A stretch of 64,000 nucleotides of DNA from JBBQVZ01 sp963695975 (GTDB taxonomy: Bacteria > Actinomycetota > UBA4738 > HRBIN12). Positions 39,666 to 48,664 of the stretch are shown piece by piece (positions within the stretch are counted from its first letter, which is position 1; every line of letters begins with the position of its first letter). A model generated the notes under the pieces. The model did no database searches and was not told the DNA's origin. It saw only the letters and a list, made by a program, of their open reading frames with translations. The position numbers and the translations under genes were made by a program. The stretch spans positions 170,896 to 234,895 of the forward strand of contig CAVOIB010000011.1 in NCBI GenBank assembly GCA_963695975.1, written 5' to 3'.

Positions 39666-41867
39666 TCAGGAGCTGAAGAGCCAGTCGATCGAGGACTCGA
39701 ACCGGGCGCGCAGCTCGTCGAGGAGCTCGGGGTGACGCTCGAGGTGCGGGTCGTCCTCGATCAGCGCGAACGCGCGTGCGCGTGCGCGCTTCACCAGCTC
39801 GAGGTCGTCGGACAGCCGCGCGAGTTTCAGGTCGGGCATCCCGGACTGACGCGTGTCGAACAACGTACCCTCGCCGCGCAGCCGAAGGTCCTCGTCGGCG
39901 AGCTCGAAGCCGTCGGTGGTGCGAACCATCGCGTCGATGCGCGCCCTGGCCTCCAGGTTCTCGTCGTCGGATTCGTCGAACAGCACGCACGTGCTCGCGT
40001 GCGCTCCGCGGCCGATCCGGCCGCGGAGCTGGTGGAGCTGGGCCAGGCCGAACCGCTCGGCATTCTCGACCAACATCACCGTCGCGTTCGGCACGTCGAC
40101 CCCCACCTCAACAACGGTCGTCGAGATCAACAGGTGAGACGCACCCGAGCGGAAGCGCTCCATCACGGACTCCTTGTCCTTCGGGCGCATCCGCCCGTGC
40201 AGCAAGTCGACCTGAAGGGCCGGGAACAGATCGGTCGCAAGGCGCTCGGCCTCGGCCTCGGCCGCCTTTACCTGGGAGCGGTTCCCCTCATCGATCGCCG
40301 CACACACCACGAACGCCTGTCGCCCAGCGGTGACCTCGGCGCGGACGAGGTCGTAGGCGCGCTCGCGTGCGTCCGGTGTGCGTGCGACCCACGTGTCGAT
40401 CGGCTGCCGGCCCTTCGGCATCTCGTCGAGCACCACCACGTCGAGGTCGCCGTAGTACGTGAGGGCGAGCGTCCGTGGGATCGGCGTCGCGGTCATGATG
40501 AGCACGTCCGGGTCCACCCCCTTGCCCTTCAGCGCCATGCGCTGATGCAGACCGAACCGATGCTGCTCGTCAACCACCGCGAACGAGAGATCGCGGAAGA
40601 TGACGGCCTCTTGGACGAGCGCGTGTGTGCCGATCACGAGGTCGACCCCGCCGTCGGCGATCCCCGCCACGACCGCCTGTCGATCGCGACCGGTCACTGC
40701 CCCGGTGAGGAGGGCGTACGCGAAGGTGGGCACCGCGCCGGTCTCTGGCTCGGGATCCAGCAGCGACCCCTGCCCGTCATCCTTGGCGCCGGACGCCACC
40801 AGGTCGAGGTACGACGCGGCGCCTACGCCGTCGAGCAGCGCTGCCGCGGACCGGAAGTGCTGGCCGGCAAGGACCTCCGTCGGCGCCATGATCGCGGCCT
40901 GATGCCCCGACTGGATCGCGACGAGTGCGGCGTGGAGCGCCACGAGCGTCTTGCCGGCTCCCACGTCTCCCTGGAGCAGGACGTTCATGGGCCTCGGCCT
41001 CGCCATCGCCACGCCGATCGCGTCGATGGCCCGACGCTGCGCGCCGGTGGGCTCGAACGGCAGCGACGCCATGAGCTGGGAGGTGAGCGGGCCGTCCGGT
41101 GATTGGGCGACACCGCTCTGCTCCGCCTGTATCCGATGCTTGCGGAACGCCACGCCGAGCTCCAGCGTGAAGAGCTCGTCGAACTTCAGGCGCTCCTGCG
41201 CACGAGCAAGCTCGAACGGGTCTGCAGGGAAGTGGATCCACCGGACGGCCCCATCGAACGGGCCGAGCGACTCCGCCCCGACGAGCTCGATGGGCAGCGG
41301 ATCGGGGAGCGCGGGCAGGCGATCCAGCGCCGTGTGGATCAACTCACGGATCGTGCGCGTGGTGATGCCGTCCGATGCCGGATGCACGGGTGTGATCCGG
41401 GCGGTGTGGATCAGGTCCGCATCGTCGCCCCGGAGGAGCTCGACCTCCTGGTTCGCGAGCTGGAGGCGGCCGCGGTACTGGGTCGCGACGCCCGACACGG
41501 CGACCTCCTGCCCCTCCCTGTACAGGCTCGCGAGCCAAGGCTGGTTGAAGAAGGTGAGGTCTAGGATCCCGGTACGGTCGTAGAGCGTCACGGTGACCAT
41601 GGTCTGACGGCGGCGCGTCTGACGCCGGGCGACCTTCTTCACCGCCGCGATCACCGTCGCGTACCTCCCGACCTTCAGATCGCGGATCGTCTCCACTCGC
41701 GACCGGTCGATGTACCGGCGCGGGTAGTGATGCAGGAGGTCACCCACCGTGCGGATCCCGAACGCGTTCTCGAGCACCACGTGGGCCTCGGCGCCCTTCG
41801 CTCGCGCTCGTCTCGTCGCGATGCGACGGTCGATCTCGAGCACCGGGGCATCGAGGGTCAACGGCAC
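39666..41867 (-). CDS. recG: ATP-dependent DNA helicase RecG
   Basis: RecG rescues stalled forks and drives branch migration. An N-terminal wedge/OB region (TVGDLLHHYPRRYIDRS) is followed by Walker A LLQGDVGAGKTLVALHA, VVDEQHRFGLHQR, MTATPIPRTLALTYYGD and the C-terminal helicase motifs (QLRGRIGRGAHAS). The start is uncertain: the frame is open further, and ATG 41903 has no ribosome binding site. GTG 41867, preceded by GAGGG, begins VPLTLDAPVLEIDRRI, which fits the family and gives 733 residues. Confidence 0.94.
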   Translation of the reverse strand: MPLTLDAPVLEIDRRIATRRARAKGAEAHVVLENAFGIRTVGDLLHHYPRRYIDRSRVETIRDLKVGRYATVIAAVKKVARRQTRRRQTMVTVTLYDRTGILDLTFFNQPWLASLYREGQEVAVSGVATQYRGRLQLANQEVELLRGDDADLIHTARITPVHPASDGITTRTIRELIHTALDRLPALPDPLPIELVGAESLGPFDGAVRWIHFPADPFELARAQERLKFDELFTLELGVAFRKHRIQAEQSGVAQSPDGPLTSQLMASLPFEPTGAQRRAIDAIGVAMARPRPMNVLLQGDVGAGKTLVALHAALVAIQSGHQAAIMAPTEVLAGQHFRSAAALLDGVGAASYLDLVASGAKDDGQGSLLDPEPETGAVPTFAYALLTGAVTGRDRQAVVAGIADGGVDLVIGTHALVQEAVIFRDLSFAVVDEQHRFGLHQRMALKGKGVDPDVLIMTATPIPRTLALTYYGDLDVVVLDEMPKGRQPIDTWVARTPDARERAYDLVRAEVTAGRQAFVVCAAIDEGNRSQVKAAEAEAERLATDLFPALQVDLLHGRMRPKDKESVMERFRSGASHLLISTTVVEVGVDVPNATVMLVENAERFGLAQLHQLRGRIGRGAHASTCVLFDESDDENLEARARIDAMVRTTDGFELADEDLRLRGEGTLFDTRQSGMPDLKLARLSDDLELVKRARARAFALIEDDPHLERHPELLDELRARFESSIDWLFSS

Positions 41868-41897
41868 GTGTGCGGATCCCTCATGAGCCACCGGTTC

Positions 41898-41903
41898 TAT
41901 CAT
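41898..41903 (+). promoter_or_regulatory. Putative -10 hexamer for leaderless thioredoxin-lipoprotein gene
   Basis: TATCAT ends 7 bases before ATG 41911. This supports 41911 rather than 41902 as the start. Confidence 0.4.
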
Positions 41904-41910
41904 GCGGGCG

Positions 41911-42450
41911 ATGGCGTCTCGCCGCTTCCTCCTCCTCGTCTCGCTGCTCCTCGCCGCCGCCTGCACGCGCACGCCGGCGGGAGATCCCGACGGAGCCGAT
42001 CAGGGGGCACGAGCGAGCAACGCGACGAATGCGCCGCTACTGCCGACGTCGGTCGCCGCGCTGCCGACGTTCGACGTCGACACCTATCAACGGCTGCTGA
42101 CGCAGCTGCACGGCACGCCGGTCGTCGTGAACATCTGGGCGTCGTGGTGCGGCCCGTGCAAGGCGGAATCTCCGCTCCTGCGCGAGGCGAGCCGAACGTA
42201 CGGCGATCGCGTGCAGTTCCTGGGCGTGGATATCCTCGACACGCTCGGCGGCGCCCGGACGTTCCTAGCCGACGAGGGCGTGACTTACCCGAGCGTCTTC
42301 GACCCGCCCGGCGCGATCCGAGATGAGCTCGGCATGATCGGCCAGCCCGCAACCGTGTTCTACGACGCGAACGGCGCCGTGGTCTCGTCGTGGGACGGCC
42401 AGCTCACCGCGACCGCACTCCAGAAGGGTATCCACGCGGCGCTCGGCTGA
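41911..42450 (+). CDS. TlpA/ResA-type thioredoxin lipoprotein
   Basis: A 179-residue exported redox protein. It starts with a lipoprotein signal (MASRRFLLLVSLLLAAAC, predicted lipid-bearing C18) and a Pro/Ala-rich spacer, then a thioredoxin fold with the active site WASWCGPCKAES (C80, C83) and the cis-proline region IGQPATVFYD. It probably reduces or oxidises disulfides outside the membrane, as in cytochrome c maturation, though no cytochrome genes are nearby. Confidence 0.92.
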   Translation: MASRRFLLLVSLLLAAACTRTPAGDPDGADQGARASNATNAPLLPTSVAALPTFDVDTYQRLLTQLHGTPVVVNIWASWCGPCKAESPLLREASRTYGDRVQFLGVDILDTLGGARTFLADEGVTYPSVFDPPGAIRDELGMIGQPATVFYDANGAVVSSWDGQLTATALQKGIHAALG

Positions 42451-42559
42451 TCCGTGTCTGGTCGTGCGCGCCGGGACCCGTCTTGGCTTCGAGGATGCCG
42501 ACGTGTGCGACGTGCCTCGTGGAGAACCCGAGCGCGCCAGGATATCGCGACGCCTCTGC

Positions 42560-42565
42560 TACCCT
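42560..42565 (+). promoter_or_regulatory. Putative -10 hexamer for leaderless rpmB
   Basis: TACCCT ends 9 bases before the rpmB ATG; no Shine-Dalgarno sequence lies between. Confidence 0.4.
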
Positions 42566-42574
42566 TTGCGGGCT

Positions 42575-42784
42575 ATGGCAGCCGTGTGCGACATCTGCGG
42601 GAAGAAGCCGTTCTTCGGCAAAGCGGTGACCTTCTCCCACAAGCGCAACAACCGTCGGTGGGACCCGAACATCCAGCGCGTCCGCGCGCTGGTGGACGGC
42701 ACGCCCCGACGTGTGAACGCGTGCACCTCCTGCATCAAGGCAGGCAAGGTCACCCGCATCCCGCAGCGCGTCCCGTCGCCGTAG
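42575..42784 (+). CDS. rpmB: 50S ribosomal protein L28 (zinc-binding form)
   Basis: A 69-residue L28: AAVCDICGKKPFFGKAVTFS, then SHKRNNRRWDPNIQRVRA. Two CxxC pairs (C5/C8 and C50/C53) mark the zinc-containing paralogue type. The frame is open for 37 codons upstream, but those lack family features. The gene is convergent with thiD, with only 7 bases between. Confidence 0.96.
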   Translation: MAAVCDICGKKPFFGKAVTFSHKRNNRRWDPNIQRVRALVDGTPRRVNACTSCIKAGKVTRIPQRVPSP

Positions 42785-42791
42785 AACCTCG

Positions 42792-43616
42792 CTACGCGCG
42801 ACCACCCGGCGGGATCGACCACAGCTGGTCGACCGGTCCGATCCCCTCACCGAGCGCGAGCGCATGCCTGATCGCCTCGGTGACGAAGGCCTTCCCCGCG
42901 TACACCGCGTCCGTCAGCTGGTCGCCCATGGCCAGATGTGCGGTGATCGCAGACGACAACGTGCACCCCGTGCCGTGCGTATGAGGAGTTTCGATCCGCT
43001 CGGCGGTGAGCCACTCCTCTCGACCATCGAACAGCAGCAGATCGCTGGCCTCCGCCGGGTCGACCAGGTGGCCTCCCTTCACGAGCACCGCCCGTACGCC
43101 GCGGTCGGCGATGGCGGCGGCCGCACGGTGCATGTCGTCTCGATCCACGACAGGGAAGCCCGCGAGACCGGCCGCCTCGGGCAGATTCGGCGTGACGAGC
43201 GCAGCGAGCGGGAGGATCCGGCGTCGCAGCGTCTCGATCGCCTCCTCCGCCAGGAGCCGGTGCCCGTGCTTGGAGACGAACACGGGATCGACGACCAGCG
43301 GGGCGATGCGTGTCTCCTCGAGTGCGTCGGCGACAGCCTCGACGATCCCTGTGTGGGCGAGCATGCCCGTCTTCACGGCATCGACCCCGATGTCGGAGGC
43401 GACGGCGCGGATCTGCCCGCCGACGGTCCCGGGGGCGATCGTCTCGTAGCTCTCGACGCCGCGCGTGTTCTGCACGGTGACGGCCGTGATCGCGGTCATC
43501 CCGAAGACGCCGAGCGCACTGAACGTCTTGAGATCGGCCTGGATCCCGGCGCCCCCGCCCGAGTCCGAGCCCGCGATCGTCAGCGCGCGCGGACGAGGGA
43601 GCCCGGGGGAGTTCAT
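42792..43616 (-). CDS. thiD: Hydroxymethylpyrimidine (phosphate) kinase ThiD
   Basis: ThiD phosphorylates HMP and HMP-P for thiamine synthesis. The 274-residue ribokinase-like protein has TIAGSDSGGGAGIQADLKTF, VTPNLPEAAGL and the anion hole HGTGCTLSSAI. The ATG at 43616 overlaps the thiL stop as ATGA, making a thiL-thiD pair. Confidence 0.96.
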   Translation of the reverse strand: MNSPGLPRPRALTIAGSDSGGGAGIQADLKTFSALGVFGMTAITAVTVQNTRGVESYETIAPGTVGGQIRAVASDIGVDAVKTGMLAHTGIVEAVADALEETRIAPLVVDPVFVSKHGHRLLAEEAIETLRRRILPLAALVTPNLPEAAGLAGFPVVDRDDMHRAAAAIADRGVRAVLVKGGHLVDPAEASDLLLFDGREEWLTAERIETPHTHGTGCTLSSAITAHLAMGDQLTDAVYAGKAFVTEAIRHALALGEGIGPVDQLWSIPPGGRA

Positions 43617-44569
43617 GCGAAGTGATCCCAACCGACCGCTTCAACCGGTCGTTCCGATCCATCCTCACCGACGCTGACCAGCCCGCCGCCCTCGATGACG
43701 ATCCCGATCTGGGTCAGCTCCACGCCGAAGGACTCGCGCAGCTCGGCTCGCGCCGCATCGACCGCACCCGCGTCGGGGAGCGACGCGATCAGTTCGTAAT
43801 CCTCCCCACCGCCCAGCGCATCGTCCATCGTGGCCAGCGGCGCGATCGGCAGACGGTCGAGCTGGAGTCGAACGCCGACGCCACTCGCACTCGCCAGGCG
43901 TGACAGATCGAGCGTCAGCCCATCGGACACATCGATCATCGCCGTCGCGCCTAGACGCGCGAGAGCCGCACCCTCGCCAACCCGCGCCGTCGGTCGCACC
44001 TGGCGGTGGATCGCGGCGCGCTGTTCATCGGTCGGCATGGCGTGACCTTCCGAGAGCCGCAGGCCCGCGGCGGCGCCTCCGAGCTCACCGGTCACCACCA
44101 CCCGATCACCCGGCCGCGCGCCGGAGCGCAGGACGGCGCGACCCGGCGCGACCTCGCCGGTCACCGTGACCGCGATCGAGATCTCGGCACCGCGCGAGAG
44201 ATCACCGCCCACCAGCCACAGCGCGAACTCGTCGCAGGCCTCACGCATCCCTCCGAAGAGCTCCATGACCCAGGCCGGGTCGACGTCGCTCGTAAGGGTC
44301 AGAGCGCACACGGCGGCGCGAGGGCTCGCTCCCATCGCCGCGATGTCGCTCACGTTGACCACGATCGCCTTGTGACCCAGGTCCTTCGCCCCGATGAGCC
44401 CGCGGACGAAGTGGACGTTCTCGACCAGGGCATCTGTGGTGATGACCAACTCGCCGGCCGTCGGCGCGAGCACCGCGGCGTCGTCCCCGACGGGAACGCG
44501 CACTTCGGGTCCGGTGCCGGAAAGAACGCGGCGGATCGCCTCCAGCAGCGCGTCCTCGCTCCGATCCAT
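43613..44569 (-). CDS. thiL: Thiamine-monophosphate kinase
   Basis: ThiL makes thiamine diphosphate from the monophosphate. The 318 residues carry the PurM-like motifs VPVGDDAAVL, TTDALVENVHF, VNVSDIAAMGA and DVSDGLTLDL. A GGAGGAG site lies in the leader. I looked for a TPP riboswitch in the 141-base divergent gap and did not see its conserved elements. Confidence 0.95.
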   Translation of the reverse strand: MDRSEDALLEAIRRVLSGTGPEVRVPVGDDAAVLAPTAGELVITTDALVENVHFVRGLIGAKDLGHKAIVVNVSDIAAMGASPRAAVCALTLTSDVDPAWVMELFGGMREACDEFALWLVGGDLSRGAEISIAVTVTGEVAPGRAVLRSGARPGDRVVVTGELGGAAAGLRLSEGHAMPTDEQRAAIHRQVRPTARVGEGAALARLGATAMIDVSDGLTLDLSRLASASGVGVRLQLDRLPIAPLATMDDALGGGEDYELIASLPDAGAVDAARAELRESFGVELTQIGIVIEGGGLVSVGEDGSERPVEAVGWDHFA

Positions 44570-44637
44570 CGACCCCGCTCACTCCTCCCCGCCAAGACGG
44601 GCTCCGGTTCGGATCCGGAGCACGCGGCGACGTTCAG

Positions 44638-44643
44638 TAGACT
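44638..44643 (+). promoter_or_regulatory. Putative pckA -10 box
   Basis: TAGACT in the thiL/pckA divergent gap, 67 bases before the pckA GTG. Confidence 0.35.
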
Positions 44644-44710
44644 CATGGCTGCCGGTACGGGACGAGGCCCGGCCACGAACCTACGGTACTCAACCAGGAG
44701 GATCCCTCAC

Positions 44711-46219
44711 GTGCCCCAGGTCCACGTCAACCCAACGCCCGACGAGCTTCGAGCCTTCACCGAAGCGATGCCGCAGTGCCGCATCACCGAGTTCGACAAC
44801 GTGAACGTTCAGACCGAGGTGGTGTCCAGGAGCGCCGGCAGCACCTACGTGGTGACCTCGGACCCTTCGTCGACGTCCGGCAAGTCCATGAAGCGGGAGG
44901 AGTTCGACCGGATCGCCGCGCTGCAGGACGCCTACCTCGCCGAGCAGGACCAGGTGGTCATCGACGGCTACATCGGAAACGACCCCGAGATGCGGACCGC
45001 GGCACGCCTCACGATCGAGAAGGCGAACGCGAACATCGCGGGGATGCAGCAGAAGCTCTACTTCGAGCGGACCGACGGAGCCGACCCCCAGGTCCATGTG
45101 ATCTACACGCCCAACCTCCCGGCCGAGGGCTACCCCAACGACCGCCTGATCGCGGTCGACCTCGAGAGCGGCGTAACCCGCGTCTTCAACTCCGACTACT
45201 TCGGGGAGTCGAAGAAGGGCGGGCTGCGCATGTGGAACAAGAGCGTCTACGACAAGGGCGGACTCGCGCTGCACGCGGGGCTCAAGGTCATCCCGACCGA
45301 CGGCGGCGAGAAGGTCTTCATGATCATCGGCCTATCCGGCACGGGGAAGACGACGACGACCTTCACCACGCAGAACGGTTCTGAGCCTGTGCAGGACGAC
45401 TTCGTCGGGCTGATGCGGGGCGGGCGCGCGTACGGCACTGAGAACGGCTGTTTCGCGAAGACGTTCTCGCTGGACCCCGACTTCGAGCCGTCGATCTACG
45501 GCGCGGTCGTCAAACCGACCACGTACCTCGAGAACGTGTACCAGGACGACGGCGCCAAGGTGAACTTCTTCGAGGAGAGCTACACCCAGAACGGCCGCGC
45601 GGTCTTCGAGATGCGGGACCTGATGCGGTTCCGGGATGCCCGCGAGGTCGGCCGGGTCGACTACCTCCTGATCCTGAACCGGAACGAGAACATCATCCCC
45701 GCCGTCGCCAGATTGTCACAGGCGCAAGCCGCCGCGTTCTTCATGTTGGGGGAGACGACGGGAACGAGCGCCGGCGGCGCGGCCGAGGCCGGTAAGTTCC
45801 TCCGCGTTCCTGGCACGAACCCGTTCTTCCCGCTCCCGCACGGGCTGCAGGGCAATCGCATCTTGCAGCTGCTCGACTCGCATCCGATCGAGACGTTCCT
45901 GCTGAACACCGGGCGCGTGGGCGGGACCGACGACGACGACCGCTCGAAGAAGGTCAAGATCCCGCACACCTCCGCGTGCGTGAGGGGCATCGCAGACGGC
46001 ACCATCTCCTGGGTCGACGACGCGGACTTCGGGTACCACGTGGCGGAGTCCGTGCCCAACTTCGACGATCGCGAGCTCTTGGAGCCCCGTCGCTTGTACG
46101 AGCGTCAAGGTCGCGCCGACGAGTACGCCGACATCGTCCAGCGCTTGAAGACCGAGCGCGTCGCCCGGCTCCAGGAGTTCGCCGAGCTCTCCGACGATAT
46201 CGTGAAGGCCGCCGGTTAG
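44711..46219 (+). CDS. pckA: Phosphoenolpyruvate carboxykinase, ATP-type family
   Basis: Converts oxaloacetate to PEP at the entry to gluconeogenesis. The GTG at 44711 follows AGGAGG at 10 bases and gives 502 residues. The protein has the ATP-type motifs: SDYFGESKKGGLRMWN (oxaloacetate/metal site), H188, the P-loop GLSGTGKTTTTF at 207-218, and EPVQDDFVG after it. It does not show the FPSACGKTN motif of the GTP enzyme that actinobacteria usually have. The C-terminal half is divergent from E. coli PckA, so nucleotide preference should be treated as likely rather than certain. Confidence 0.9.
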   Translation: MPQVHVNPTPDELRAFTEAMPQCRITEFDNVNVQTEVVSRSAGSTYVVTSDPSSTSGKSMKREEFDRIAALQDAYLAEQDQVVIDGYIGNDPEMRTAARLTIEKANANIAGMQQKLYFERTDGADPQVHVIYTPNLPAEGYPNDRLIAVDLESGVTRVFNSDYFGESKKGGLRMWNKSVYDKGGLALHAGLKVIPTDGGEKVFMIIGLSGTGKTTTTFTTQNGSEPVQDDFVGLMRGGRAYGTENGCFAKTFSLDPDFEPSIYGAVVKPTTYLENVYQDDGAKVNFFEESYTQNGRAVFEMRDLMRFRDAREVGRVDYLLILNRNENIIPAVARLSQAQAAAFFMLGETTGTSAGGAAEAGKFLRVPGTNPFFPLPHGLQGNRILQLLDSHPIETFLLNTGRVGGTDDDDRSKKVKIPHTSACVRGIADGTISWVDDADFGYHVAESVPNFDDRELLEPRRLYERQGRADEYADIVQRLKTERVARLQEFAELSDDIVKAAG

Positions 46220-46558
46220 TCAGACTACTGGCTCGTCGTCTCCGGTCCGGCCGGAACGGTGTCCCAGGAAGTAGCCGGCCACGAACTGCATCGCCGACAG
46301 CGCGATGAACACCAGCAGGAACCAGTCGTACTCACGCACGTCATCCACGAAGGCCCGCCCCTGCGTGTCGGTAAGGGCATAGAGCAGGAACAGGCCGGCG
46401 ACCGAGAACCACAATCCGACGCGGCCCGTGACGAAGCATGCGTACAGAACGTGATCGCGCGGATCGGTGCTGTCGAACGGCCGCCGGATCCAGTGGACGA
46501 GGGAGCGCACACCGAGGGCGCCGCACACCGCCACCATCGCGATCTCGAACGCCTTCAC
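46220..46558 (-). CDS. Small membrane protein of unknown function
   Basis: A 112-residue protein with three predicted membrane helices (MVAVCGALGVRSLVHW, VGLWFSVAGLFLLYAL, FLLVFIALSAMQFVAGYFLG), a conserved-looking RRPFDSTDPRDH loop and a charged C-terminus. It is not recognised. The GTG start overlaps the stop of the phosphoribosyltransferase gene by 4 bases, so the two are co-expressed. Confidence 0.8.
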   Translation of the reverse strand: MKAFEIAMVAVCGALGVRSLVHWIRRPFDSTDPRDHVLYACFVTGRVGLWFSVAGLFLLYALTDTQGRAFVDDVREYDWFLLVFIALSAMQFVAGYFLGHRSGRTGDDEPVV

Positions 46559-47184
46559 CCCGCATCACGGAGCTCGGCGAGCACCTGCTCGTCGCTCACC
46601 TGATCGAACACCGCGAACCACTCTCCCACTGCGCGGAAGGACGACGGCATCTCCAGGATGATCACGTCGTCCGCGTACTCGCGGAGCTCCGCGAGCGCGG
46701 CCAAGGGCCCGACCGGCGCGGCGAAGATCACGCGCGCCGCGCCCGTCGCGCGGACCCACCCGAGCGCAGCCATCGCGGTCGAGCCGGTCGCCACACCGTC
46801 GTCGACGACGATCGCGGTCGCTCCGCTGAGCGGCGGGGGTTCGCGGCCCTCACGGTACATCGACGTGCGCCGCTCGATCTCTCGCTCCTGTGCCTCGACC
46901 TCACGCTCCAGGTAGTCCTCCGTGACTCCGATGAGGCCGATCAGGCGCTGGTCCAGGACACGCACACCCGGCGCCACCGCGCCGATCGCGAGTTCGGGGT
47001 TCCCCGGGGCGCCGAGCTTGCGCGGCACGACCACATCGAGCGGCGCCTTCAGCGCCCGGGCAACGGGAGCCGCAACGACGACACCGCCTCGCGGGATCGC
47101 GAGCACCACGATCGGTTCGGCGAATCCTCGTTGCGCCAACTCCCTCGCCAGCCGGTCTCCCGCGTCGCGCCGGTCGTTGAACAT
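46555..47184 (-). CDS. Phosphoribosyltransferase-family protein
   Basis: A 209-residue type I PRTase fold with the PRPP-binding motif AIVVDDGVATGSTAMAA and the early VVLAIPRGGVVVAAPVA strand-loop. The arrangement resembles stand-alone 'phosphoribosyltransferase family' proteins rather than a known purine or pyrimidine salvage enzyme, and the base substrate is not clear. It is divergent from the Lrp-type gene. Confidence 0.87.
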   Translation of the reverse strand: MFNDRRDAGDRLARELAQRGFAEPIVVLAIPRGGVVVAAPVARALKAPLDVVVPRKLGAPGNPELAIGAVAPGVRVLDQRLIGLIGVTEDYLEREVEAQEREIERRTSMYREGREPPPLSGATAIVVDDGVATGSTAMAALGWVRATGAARVIFAAPVGPLAALAELREYADDVIILEMPSSFRAVGEWFAVFDQVSDEQVLAELRDAG

Positions 47185-47239
47185 GGGGCCATCATGACCG
47201 CTCGCCGCGGCAGCGTTGCGCCGCTCGTCGCCCCGGGGC

Positions 47240-47245
47240 TAGCAT
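47240..47245 (+). promoter_or_regulatory. Putative -10 box for the RAM-domain gene
   Basis: TAGCAT lies 29 bases before ATG 47275, with CCAGGAGGT between as ribosome binding site. Confidence 0.4.
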
Positions 47246-47274
47246 GGGCGCCCTCACGACCCCAGGAGGTTCTG

Positions 47275-47508
47275 ATGGTGCACGCGTACATCCTCATCCA
47301 GACCGAGGTCGGGAAGGCCGCCGCAGTCGCGCAGGAGGTCCGGGAGATCTCGGGCGTGGCCGAAGCCGAAGACGTCACCGGACCCTACGACGTGATCGTC
47401 CGCGCCGAGGCGAAGTCCGTGGACGAGCTCGGCAAGCTTGTCGTGGCGCGGATCCAGGCTGTGGAGGGGATCACGCGCACCCTCACCTGTCCGGTGGTGC
47501 ACCTCTAG
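47275..47508 (+). CDS. Stand-alone Lrp/AsnC ligand-binding (RAM) domain protein
   Basis: A 77-residue protein consisting only of the RAM domain of Lrp/AsnC regulators (HAYILIQTEVGKAAAVAQEV, GPYDVIVRAEAKSVDELGKL, RTLTCPVV) without a DNA-binding domain. Such proteins bind amino acids and may modulate full-length Lrp proteins. CCAGGAGGT lies 6 bases before the ATG. It is convergent with ddl. Confidence 0.92.
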   Translation: MVHAYILIQTEVGKAAAVAQEVREISGVAEAEDVTGPYDVIVRAEAKSVDELGKLVVARIQAVEGITRTLTCPVVHL

Positions 47509-47545
47509 CTTGGCCCCGTCGCGCCGGGGATCGTGCCTCCGCCCA

Positions 47546-48664
47546 TCAGGCGCCGCCGAGTTCGCGAACGCCCAGGCCCTTGACCTGCTCCGCGTCGTGC
47601 CGTTCGACCGCGAGATCGAGCAGCCGCTCGACCAGATCGCGGTACGGCAGACCCGATGCCTCCCACAGCTTCGGGTACATCGAGATCTGTGTGAACCCAG
47701 GGATCGTGTTGATCTCATTCACACATAGCTCGTCATCACCCTTCAGGAAGAGATCGACGCGCGCCATGCCTGCGCAGTCGGTCGCACGGAACGCGGTCAC
47801 CGCCATCCGCTGGATCCGCTCCATCAGACGTCGGGGCACGGCTGCGGGGATGGACAGCGTGGCTCCGTGTTCGTCCAGATACTTCGCCTCGTAGTCGTAG
47901 AACTCGTGACCGGTCGGCACGATCTCGCCGACGATCGACGCGACGGGGTCATCGTTGCCGAGCACCGCGCACTCCATCTCACGCGCGCCCTCCACGCCCT
48001 GCTCGATGACGGCCTTGCGCGCGTAGCGGAAGGCCTCGTCCAGCCCGGCCTCGAGGTCCGACGGATCGTGTACCTTCACGATCCCGACGGATGAGCCGAG
48101 CGTCGCCGGTTTCGTGAAGACCGGGAACCCCAAAGCCCCAGCCCTGGCAGCGACACCTTCGGGATCCTCACGCCATTCGGGCTCCCGTACCACCTCCCAG
48201 GGAACGACGGGCAGACCCGCGGCCGTGAACATGATCTTCTGGACGACCTTGTCCATGCCGATCGCCGAGCCCAGCACGCCCGCCCCGACGTAAGGCACCC
48301 GCGCGAGCTCCAACATGCCCTGCACCGCACCATCTTCGCCTTGTGGACCATGCAGGACGGGGAACACGATGTCGATGGCCCGGCGCGATCCGTCGACGCC
48401 GACGAGCTCCGGTGAGCCCGAGCCGCCCCCCAGCTTCACGGGGGCGCCGTCCCCGGCTCCGATCTCTGGAAGACGACCCGTGTCGGCAGGGAGGGCGGGT
48501 GGGCCGGGGAGCAGACGCCACGAACCCTCACGGGTGATACCGATGGGGATCACCTCGATGGTCTCGGGATCGAGCGCGTCGATCACCGAACGCGCTGAGA
48601 TGCATGAGATCTCGTGTTCGGCGGACCGGCCGCCGAACAGGACCGCGACCCGTCGTCGCGTCAC
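47546..48664 (-). CDS. ddl: D-alanine-D-alanine ligase
   Basis: Ddl joins two D-alanines for peptidoglycan precursor synthesis. The 372-residue ATP-grasp protein shows VAVLFGGRSAEHEISCIS at the start, VFPVLHGPQGEDGAVQG, FTKPATLGSSVGIVKV and CVNEINTIPGFTQIS. The GTG overlaps the stop of the upstream gene by 4 bases. Confidence 0.96.
   Translation of the reverse strand: MTRRRVAVLFGGRSAEHEISCISARSVIDALDPETIEVIPIGITREGSWRLLPGPPALPADTGRLPEIGAGDGAPVKLGGGSGSPELVGVDGSRRAIDIVFPVLHGPQGEDGAVQGMLELARVPYVGAGVLGSAIGMDKVVQKIMFTAAGLPVVPWEVVREPEWREDPEGVAARAGALGFPVFTKPATLGSSVGIVKVHDPSDLEAGLDEAFRYARKAVIEQGVEGAREMECAVLGNDDPVASIVGEIVPTGHEFYDYEAKYLDEHGATLSIPAAVPRRLMERIQRMAVTAFRATDCAGMARVDLFLKGDDELCVNEINTIPGFTQISMYPKLWEASGLPYRDLVERLLDLAVERHDAEQVKGLGVRELGGA

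Noticed and set aside
41901..41904. CATG shared by a recG ATG and a thioredoxin ATG on opposite strands
   Set aside because: Neither ATG has a ribosome binding site. Better starts exist for both: GTG 41867 for recG (GAGGG) and ATG 41911 for the lipoprotein (TATCAT 7 bases upstream).
44570..44710. Possible TPP riboswitch upstream of thiL
   Set aside because: The conserved CTGAGA and pairing elements of the THI element are not present.
47514..47529. Short hairpin CCCCG/CGGGG between the RAM-domain gene and ddl
   Set aside because: Only five base pairs with no T-tract; not enough to call a terminator.
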